A stretch of DNA of 64,000 bases from Clostridia bacterium UC5.1-1D2 (lineage in GTDB: Bacteria; Bacillota; Clostridia; Lachnospirales; Lachnospiraceae): NCBI GenBank assembly GCA_001304855.1, contig BBZN01000009.1, forward strand, positions 1-64,000. Direction: 5' to 3'. The notes below the pieces were generated by a model. That model saw only the letters and a program-made list of their open reading frames with translations. It was not told the DNA's origin and searched no databases. A program made the translations under genes and the position numbers. This document shows, in pieces, positions 58,187 to 64,000 of this stretch (positions are counted from its first letter, which is position 1; every line of letters starts with the position of its first letter).

Positions 58187-59698
58187 CTATGAAAACAGAG
58201 GCCATATCTCCCCCATCCCATTCAGCACCTTTTTAAACCGGCTGAATTTTTCTTCGTAAACAGGAGCCGCGTTCCGATCCGGTTCCACCCGTTTACCCCT
58301 GCGGGTCATGTGCTCAATAGCCTCATTTATATTTTTATACAGCCCCAGAGCAGCAGCGGAAGCAATGGCTGCGCCTTTTGCTCCCATCTCGCTGTTTTCC
58401 ACCACCTCCACAGGAATCTGCAGGATATCTGCAAACATCTGCACCCATACCGCTGAATTTCCTGCCCCTCCAGCAAGTCTTATGACGGAGGGGGCAGGCC
58501 GGTTCAGAAGCAGATGTTCCAAATGTATTTTATGCACAAAAACAACCCCCTCGTATACGGCTCTCAGCATATCGCTCCGTGAATGTTCCGGACATAAACC
58601 GATCCAGCATGCCCTGCTTTTAAATGTACCCTGACCTCCCCCGTGTCTGAATCCGTAAAGCAGGGGCAGAAAGATGAGCTCACTGTCCTCGGGTCTGCTT
58701 TCTTTAACCATCCTGTTGATCTCTGCGTAAACAGTTTCGTCCACGGACTCTGAAAACAGCACGCTCTTAACCCATTCCAAAGTTCCCACAGACGTGGCGC
58801 TGCCCTCCTCCACAAGATATGTTCCAGGCAGGGAATAGAGGGAATTGAACATGACCGTCCCGTTTGTCACCGCATGATCGGTGATGTAGCCGTTTACCCC
58901 GCATGTGCCTGTGATCATGAAAACATTTTCCCCATCCACTATCCCCATAGCCACAGCGCTGGCGTCCACATCGAACATGCCCGCAGACACCGGCGTGCCG
59001 GCTCTGCAGCCGCACTGTTGCGCCGCCGCCTCACTGACATATCCGCAGATCTCCGTATCCCACACAAGAGGCGGAAGCTTCTCTGCCGCTTCCTCTATTC
59101 CAAATTCCTGCAGAAGCTCCTCATCATAGTCCTGTGTCAGTAAATTGACAAGAAGAGTTCCCGACTGGCTGCCTTTCCCTGCGATTGGCTTACCTGTCAA
59201 TCTAAAAAACAGATAATCTTTCATGGAAAAAATCCAGCGGATCTTTTTGTAGTTTTCAGGCTCATTTTCCTTCATCCACCGCAGTATCGGCACTGTCTGC
59301 CCGGCAACAGGATGCTGGAGCAATTTGGCAAACACCCTGACTGCCGTTTTGTCCTCCTCCCACATCCTGCAGTAGGAATCCGCCCGGCTGTCTGAGGATG
59401 TGATTGCATTTCTGAAAGGTTTCCCTTCACTGTCAACCATATAGAGTCCTTTTCCCTGTCCTGAAAAACCAATGCAGCATATATCCCCGGGATCAATCTG
59501 CGCTTTTTCGATCACTTTCCTGATACAATAGCAGTTTATATCCCACAAAACCTCCTCGTCCAGTTCCACCTGTCCGTTAGGTTTGCTGATAACCTCACTG
59601 CGCCTTTTAGCCATAGCAATCTGATTTCCCTTGGTATCAAACAGCACAGCTTTAATGTAAGTTCCACCGTCGTCAATACTTAACAAATATTTTAACAT
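58187..59698 (-). CDS. FGGY-family carbohydrate kinase (xylulokinase-like)
   Basis: Intact 503-residue kinase from MLKYLLSIDDGGTYIKAVLF (phosphate-1 loop DGGT). ICCIGFSGQGKGLYMVDSEG and ITSSDSRADSYCRMWEED lie in domain I with the catalytic Asp in the FGGY segment GTPVSAGMFDVDASAVAMG. ATP-binding parts are MITGTCGVNGYITDH and IRLAGGAGNSAVWVQMFADI, ENSEMGAKGAAIASAAALGL. It resembles L-xylulose/pentulose kinases. With the HUMPS gene 76 bp downstream it forms a short catabolic operon under the promoter at 59794-59822. Confidence 0.9.
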   Translation of the reverse strand: MLKYLLSIDDGGTYIKAVLFDTKGNQIAMAKRRSEVISKPNGQVELDEEVLWDINCYCIRKVIEKAQIDPGDICCIGFSGQGKGLYMVDSEGKPFRNAITSSDSRADSYCRMWEEDKTAVRVFAKLLQHPVAGQTVPILRWMKENEPENYKKIRWIFSMKDYLFFRLTGKPIAGKGSQSGTLLVNLLTQDYDEELLQEFGIEEAAEKLPPLVWDTEICGYVSEAAAQQCGCRAGTPVSAGMFDVDASAVAMGIVDGENVFMITGTCGVNGYITDHAVTNGTVMFNSLYSLPGTYLVEEGSATSVGTLEWVKSVLFSESVDETVYAEINRMVKESRPEDSELIFLPLLYGFRHGGGQGTFKSRACWIGLCPEHSRSDMLRAVYEGVVFVHKIHLEHLLLNRPAPSVIRLAGGAGNSAVWVQMFADILQIPVEVVENSEMGAKGAAIASAAALGLYKNINEAIEHMTRRGKRVEPDRNAAPVYEEKFSRFKKVLNGMGEIWPLFS

Positions 59699-59793
59699 CT
59701 GTCTCTCCTTTGCTGACATTAATCAGAGTGAAATAAAATATCCCTTAAGTATGTACATTTCCACCTTTTATGAAACCGTTCCCATTTAGTTTT

Positions 59794-59822
59794 ATTATAT
59801 TAATCAAGGATTAAAATGTCAA
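59794..59822 (-). promoter_or_regulatory. Perfect promoter of kinase operon with a dyad in its spacer
   Basis: The minus strand has TTGACA (59822-59817), a 17-bp spacer and TATAAT (59799-59794). The spacer contains the inverted repeat TTAATC-AAG-GATTAA (59800-59814), a likely operator for the divergent LacI-family protein. The leader to the kinase ATG is about 90 bp. Confidence 0.8.
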
Positions 59823-60033
59823 GCTAATTCTAATATCCCAACTCATTTTGTCATTTTGCATCTTTTTCACTGATATAATTGGTTATTATGTATATTTTAA
59901 TTTTTGAGTTTTTTTGTTAAAATGTTAATGAGGGGAGTTTTAAATAGTAACGTTCCCACAAAGCAAATTACATAACAATTACAGTATGCCATCGATCCCA
60001 GCTTATTGTATACGAAAGGAAAGGGCAGGTTTT

Positions 60034-61065
60034 ATGAACATCAAAGATATAGCAGCTTTAGCCGGAGTCTCCAAATCTACTGTATCGCGGGTTATCAACC
60101 ATGCAGATAATGTTGATGAGAAAACAAGACAGCAGGTTTTAAAGGTTGTGGAGGAGTACGACTTTCTTCCCTCCGCAATGGCAAGAGGCCTGTCCAGCAA
60201 AGGAAACAATGTCATCGGTTTGATTCTCCCAGACGTAGACAACGCTTTTTTCGGGCAGGTAACCCAGGGAATAAACGAGGTGCTTCTGGATTCCCAGTAT
60301 ACCATGATATTGTGCTGCACAGGCAACAATCCCGATTATGAGCTGAGAGCGCTGCAAACCCTCCGGCAGCAGCGTGTAAAGGGGATACTGGCAACCACAT
60401 CTGCAGGATTCTGCAATGTAAAGGAGGCAGCCAAAATCAAACAGGCGATCGAAAATATATCCGTTCCTGTTGTATTGATTGACCGCGCAGTCAAAGGCAC
60501 CACATGGAACGGCGTTTATTCCGACAATACCAACGGAGCCTACGCTGCAACCTCCGCACTGATTGAAGCCGGTTTCAGGGAGATTGGGGCATTTATCAGC
60601 GACATGCCCCTCTCCTTGGGCCAGGAGCGGTACAGCGGTTTTCTCCAGGCTATAAAGGACTACAGGCTGGAACCTAAGCCGGAATTGATACATTTGTACG
60701 ACAGTCCTGCATCCTCACAGGTAATCTACAAGGAAACATGCCGCCTGATTGAAGCAAACAGCCTGCCCGAAGCGGTCTTTCTGGGCAACAACATCATTAC
60801 CAACGGCTTTTACAAAGCAATTCTGGAAAAAGGAATCGCGCCGGGAAAGGATATTCATTGTATTGGATTTGATTATTCCGAAATTCTGGATATTATTCAT
60901 ATACCATTCAGCTATCTGGAGCGCAACTGTAAGCTGATGGGGCAGACAGCAATGAAATTACTGTTAAAATCCTTTGAGGAACCGTCAGCCGTCAGGGAGG
61001 AATGCATCATTCCGGCAGCCCTCCGTCTGGACGGCAGTCTGACAAGAGGGCCCGCCAGGTCATAG
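60034..61065 (+). CDS. LacI-family transcriptional regulator
   Basis: 343 residues from MNIKDIAALAGVSKSTVSRV (HTH and hinge helix DFLPSAMARGLSS). The periplasmic-binding-like effector domain runs VIGLILPDVDNAFFGQVTQG, VPVVLIDRAVKGTTWNGVYS, and ends with RLDGSL. Divergent from the FGGY kinase and expected to repress it via the dyad at 59800-59814, released by a sugar or sugar phosphate. An alternative upstream ATG (59986) gives a non-family extension and is rejected. The region 59699-60033 holds only promoters and leaders. Confidence 0.93.
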   Translation: MNIKDIAALAGVSKSTVSRVINHADNVDEKTRQQVLKVVEEYDFLPSAMARGLSSKGNNVIGLILPDVDNAFFGQVTQGINEVLLDSQYTMILCCTGNNPDYELRALQTLRQQRVKGILATTSAGFCNVKEAAKIKQAIENISVPVVLIDRAVKGTTWNGVYSDNTNGAYAATSALIEAGFREIGAFISDMPLSLGQERYSGFLQAIKDYRLEPKPELIHLYDSPASSQVIYKETCRLIEANSLPEAVFLGNNIITNGFYKAILEKGIAPGKDIHCIGFDYSEILDIIHIPFSYLERNCKLMGQTAMKLLLKSFEEPSAVREECIIPAALRLDGSLTRGPARS

Positions 61066-61095
61066 CCGCCTGTTCTATTCCTTGTAAGCCTGTAT

Positions 61096-61147
61096 AAAAC
61101 AATCCCTGCATCACAGGTCCATGGCCGCCTGATACAGGGATTGTTTT
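61096..61147. terminator. Bidirectional terminator between convergent LacI and nucleoside hydrolase genes
   Basis: AAAACAATCCCTG pairs with CAGGGATTGTTTT (13-bp perfect outer stem) around an inner AGG/CCT stem. The A4 and T4 flanks serve both directions. Both genes end within 40 bp of it. Confidence 0.9.
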
Positions 61148-61180
61148 ATGTTCTTTCAGCAATTTTTAAGTAAAATGTTT

Positions 61181-62127
61181 TTAAAATACCGAGGAAAATT
61201 CCTTAAAAAATTCTTCTTTATTTATCTCATATGCCACCTCATGGCGTCCCTCCGGATCCTCCTCAAAATATGTAAAGCCGCGGAGAAGAGGGCTGTCCAC
61301 CTCAATCTTTACATTTCCTCTCGCAAATTTGCAAATATTGTCGTTGAACAGCGTTGTCACTCCAACAGGATCGTGGTAAGTAAGGACGTAGCGGTCAAAA
61401 TCTTTGCCTGCGATTTTGAGCCATGCATCCGACATATCGGTTAGTATATCCGGCAGCTTCTTGGAGAGGGTCCCGTCAAACTCCTCCCGGGTCAGACTGA
61501 CGTTGTGGTGATTTCAGCTCCCACTGAACGCAGGAAATTGTACTTCTGGTCAAAGACGATTGCGCTGGCAATTCCATCTATGCAGATATTCCACTCCATC
61601 AAATTGCCGCAGGTAGCCTGGCTGAGAAGATTGTCGTCATTTTTCCTGGTCCAGGTGCGAAAATCATACTGCTGATATTTTCCGCCTTGTATAAATATCC
61701 CCTTCAGCAGAGAAGGAAGCTCCGGATCCATCTGAAACAAAATGCCGGCATTACTCAGGGGCCCGATGCATATGAGAATCACCTCCCCGGGATTTTCCCG
61801 GATGGTTTTCTGCATAAAGCCCAGAGCCGCCCGTTCCGGAAATTTTTCCTGGTGGGGCCAGCGTTTTAAAAGATCCTTCTGGGGGCATTCATACTGGTAC
61901 TGCCTGCGCAGTATACAAGTCTGCAGCCCCGGAAACACAGGGATATCCGGCTGGCCCATGGACATGCAGATGGCGCTGACCAGCTGAGCCCGTTCAAGAG
62001 CCTCCCCGGTAACAGTGGTAACCCCCATCAGCTCAACATCCGGGCGGGCCAGCAGATATGCGATGGCACAGGCGTCATCCATGTCAGTTCCGATATCCGT
62101 ATCCAATAATATTTTATATTTTCCCAT
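61181..62127 (-). CDS. Inosine/uridine-preferring nucleoside hydrolase family protein, frameshifted
   Basis: About 315 residues after repair of a break near 61500. The Ca2+-binding signature DTDIGTDMDDACAIAYLL opens the protein. Further marks are GVTTVTGEALERAQLVSAIC, VFPG, ICIGPLSNAG and EWNICIDGIASAIVF, with the late Asp/His region YHDPVGVTTLFNDNICKF. It hydrolyses the N-glycosidic bond of nucleosides to ribose and base. It is the last gene of an operon with a ribose/xylose-type ABC importer. Confidence 0.88.
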
Positions 62128-62194
62128 AATGATTAACCTCTTTCTGTTATTTTTATTTTACATTCCACTTTTACATTACAATTTCCGTGATCCC

Positions 62195-63341
62195 TCACCT
62201 GTTCTTGTGGGCAACCATATCAAACCACACGGCCAGAATCAAAACCAACCCTTTGACAACATACTGGTAGTAGGTGGAATAATTCAGCAGGCTCATTCCA
62301 TTGGTAAGAATTGAGATAATAAGAATTCCCACAACTGCGCCGCTTATGCTTCCTTTGCCTCCTGACAGACTGGCTCCGCCGATCACACAGGCCGATATGG
62401 CGTCTGTCTCATACTGCTGTCCTGCCGTTCCTACGGCCCCGTCCAGACGTGACGCCAGCAACACGCCTCCCACAGCGCACAGCACGCCGGATATGACGAA
62501 GAGCTGCATTGCAATCTTCTGTGTATTGATTCCCGACAGTTTCGCAGCCTCCAGGTTTCCTCCCACCGCAAAGACCCGCCTTCCGAATCTTGTTTTCTCA
62601 CAAATCATCACAAAAATTACCACTGAAATGATAAAAAGCAATACCGGAACCGGAATACCGTTGTAGCTGATCATTTCGTATATGACAAAGGCAAATAGAC
62701 CGGCTGCCAGAAGCAATTTCAGGGCAAATTTGGACGCGGACGCAGCCTGAAGCCATATTTTTTCTGGCTCCTGCGGGTAATGAGATTGGAGAAGCAGAAT
62801 AGCGCGAAAACAGCGGCTCCCAACAGTATGCTGGCTGTATTGTTAAGGTAGCTGGTGCTCAACCGGGAAAAAGCTCCATTCAGCGGTCCCACGGTTTTTC
62901 CTGGGTGATTATGAGATACAGGCCGCGGAACATCAATTGATTTGCCAGAGTACACACAAATGCAGGTACGCCTCTGTATGCAACCCAGAATCCCTGCCAC
63001 AGGCCGATGACAACGCCCATTCCCAGAGCCGCCAAAACCGCAGCGAACGTGCTTGCACCGTACCACACATGTAAAATCGCTGCCAGTCCTCCGCATATCG
63101 CCACAGAGGATCCGACTGCAAGATCAATGTTTCCGGATATAATGAGGAGCAGCATACCCATAGACACAATGCCGGTGATTGAAAAAGAGCGGATTAAATT
63201 CGAGAAATTTCTCGGTGATAAAAATGTTCCCTGGGTGAGGAACTCAAACAGCACAACCAGACAAATGAGCACCAAAATCATGGCATATGTTTTCAGCGCG
63301 TCATTCAGGTTGTCTTTTAATATAAGTGTTTTGGCTTTCAT
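62195..63341 (-). CDS. Sugar ABC transporter permease (RbsC/XylH-like), frameshifted
   Basis: About 382 residues after repair of breaks near 62900 and 62718. The N-terminal part has FSITGIVSMGMLLLIISGNI, DLAVGSSVAICGGLAAI (the classical IDLSVG-type motif) and GVPAFVCTLANQLMFRGL. The C-terminal part has FGRRVFAVGGNLEAAKLSGI and CVIGGASLSGGKGSISGAVV. The length suits the longer XylH/GguB-type permeases. With the ATPase upstream it likely imports pentoses or nucleosides. Confidence 0.9.
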
Positions 63342-63358
63342 CAGTATTCCTTTCTAAG

Positions 63359-64000
63359 TCAGACCAGGCCTTTCATTATATCTACCTGAGTGGCGCTGTT
63401 CCCGTCGTGTTCGCAGACCATGCGTCCTTCACGCATGACCATAATACGGTCGCTCATACCCAGAATTTCCGTTAATTCCGACGATACCATAATGATGCCT
63501 ACGCCGATAGCCTTCAATGAATTCATCAACTCGTAAATATCGTATTTGGCTCCCACATCAATCCCCCGTGTGGGCTCGTCAAAAATCAATACCCGCGGCT
63601 GGGCCAGCAGCCATTTTGAGATAACTACCTTCTGCTGGTTGCCGCCACTGAGGGTTTTCACCTTGGAATCCAGGCTGGGAGTCTTAACTGTAGTTTTTCA
63701 ACAATGGTTTTAATGCTGTGATAAGCCTGTTCCTTCTGGACAAATCCATGTTTTGTAAAACTATCGATATTAACCGTCAAAATGTTATCTGCAACTGAAC
63801 CGTCCAGAATCAGCCCCGTTGTCTTTCTGTCCTCGGTGCACAATCCGATACCCTTGCAGATGGCGTCGGAGGGATGCTTGAAATTCACCTTCTCCCCTGC
63901 CACCCGTATTTCTCCCGATATCATCCTTCCCTTAAAATCTCCGAAAAGGCTGTTTACCAATTCCGTACGCCCTGCGCCTACCAGCCCCGCAATTCCCAGG
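63359..64000 (-). CDS. Sugar ABC transporter ATPase (RbsA/XylG-like), C-terminal part, cut by window edge
   Basis: The visible part is the second ABC half of a double ATPase: [20 protein letters not shown] (degenerate Walker A), [40 protein letters not shown] (signature), [20 protein letters not shown] (Walker B) and [17 protein letters not shown]. One break near 63665. It ends 18 bp before the permease start. The first ABC half and the start codon are beyond 64000. Confidence 0.92.

Noticed and set aside
59986..60033. Upstream ATG as the LacI start
   Set aside because: It adds 16 residues before the canonical MNIKDIAALAGVS opening and lacks a better ribosome site.

Overview
The window looks like a chromosomal segment of a low-to-mid GC, Gram-positive, anaerobic gut Clostridia (Lachnospiraceae-type). 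The reasons are the AGGAGG-like ribosome sites, TTGACA/TATAAT promoters, lipobox-bearing binding proteins, S-layer homology repeats, several Opp/Dpp transporters, a BaiH/FadH-type flavoenzyme and IS1182-family elements. Species assignment is inference. No rRNA, tRNA or CRISPR array was recognised. A striking property is the number of single-base reading-frame breaks. They hit accessory genes and also housekeeping genes (pcrA needs four, rlmD one), and most that I resolved are one-base deletions. The simplest reading is an indel-rich (long-read) assembly, so frameshifted genes are given here over their full repaired extent unless there is independent evidence of decay.

Layout: (1) 1-134, the edge of an IS1182 transposase. 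(2) 236-19908, minus strand: two consecutive Opp/Dpp-type ABC uptake systems. The upstream one (dppBCDF, binding protein, bicupin, ArsR-type regulator) starts at a promoter whose spacer is filled by an 18-bp palindrome next to the divergent TetR gene. The downstream one starts at a perfect consensus promoter and carries an Old Yellow Enzyme-type flavoprotein, dppBCDF, a binding protein and three peptidases (two PepD-like M20, one M24). (3) 20941-22484, a membrane-anchored amidase. (4) 22540-32392, minus strand: a four-gene nuclease/methylase/helicase cassette. It has an Mrr-like nuclease-SF2 helicase, two DNA methyltransferases, and a 1,244-codon SF1 helicase with a nuclease-like C-terminus. 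It looks like a restriction-modification or phage-defence system and is the best candidate for something undescribed.

(5) 32645-41016: an accessory patchwork of small genes, many truncated or fused (HxlR, DUF5131, GNATs, lipoprotein, DJ-1, a two-component-system chimera, DUF1062, AraC). (6) 41782-45343: a large S-layer-homology surface protein with a 12-base poly-G tract (coding strand) sitting out of frame. (7) 45451-49441: receiver remnant, internally deleted IS1182, and an AT-rich graveyard of defence-type genes around one intact RhuM gene. (8) 49473-56702: core genes (rlmD, MATE exporter with divergent MerR regulator, pcrA). (9) 56787-64000: carbohydrate genes, with an FGGY kinase and HUMPS-family aldolase divergent from a LacI regulator, then a nucleoside hydrolase with a ribose/xylose-type ABC importer running off the right edge.

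Functionally, regions 2 and 3 suggest import and hydrolysis of peptides or amide-linked compounds with a redox step, under TetR and ArsR-type control. Region 9 suggests pentose/nucleoside salvage. Regions 4, 5 and 7 are accessory and defence-related.
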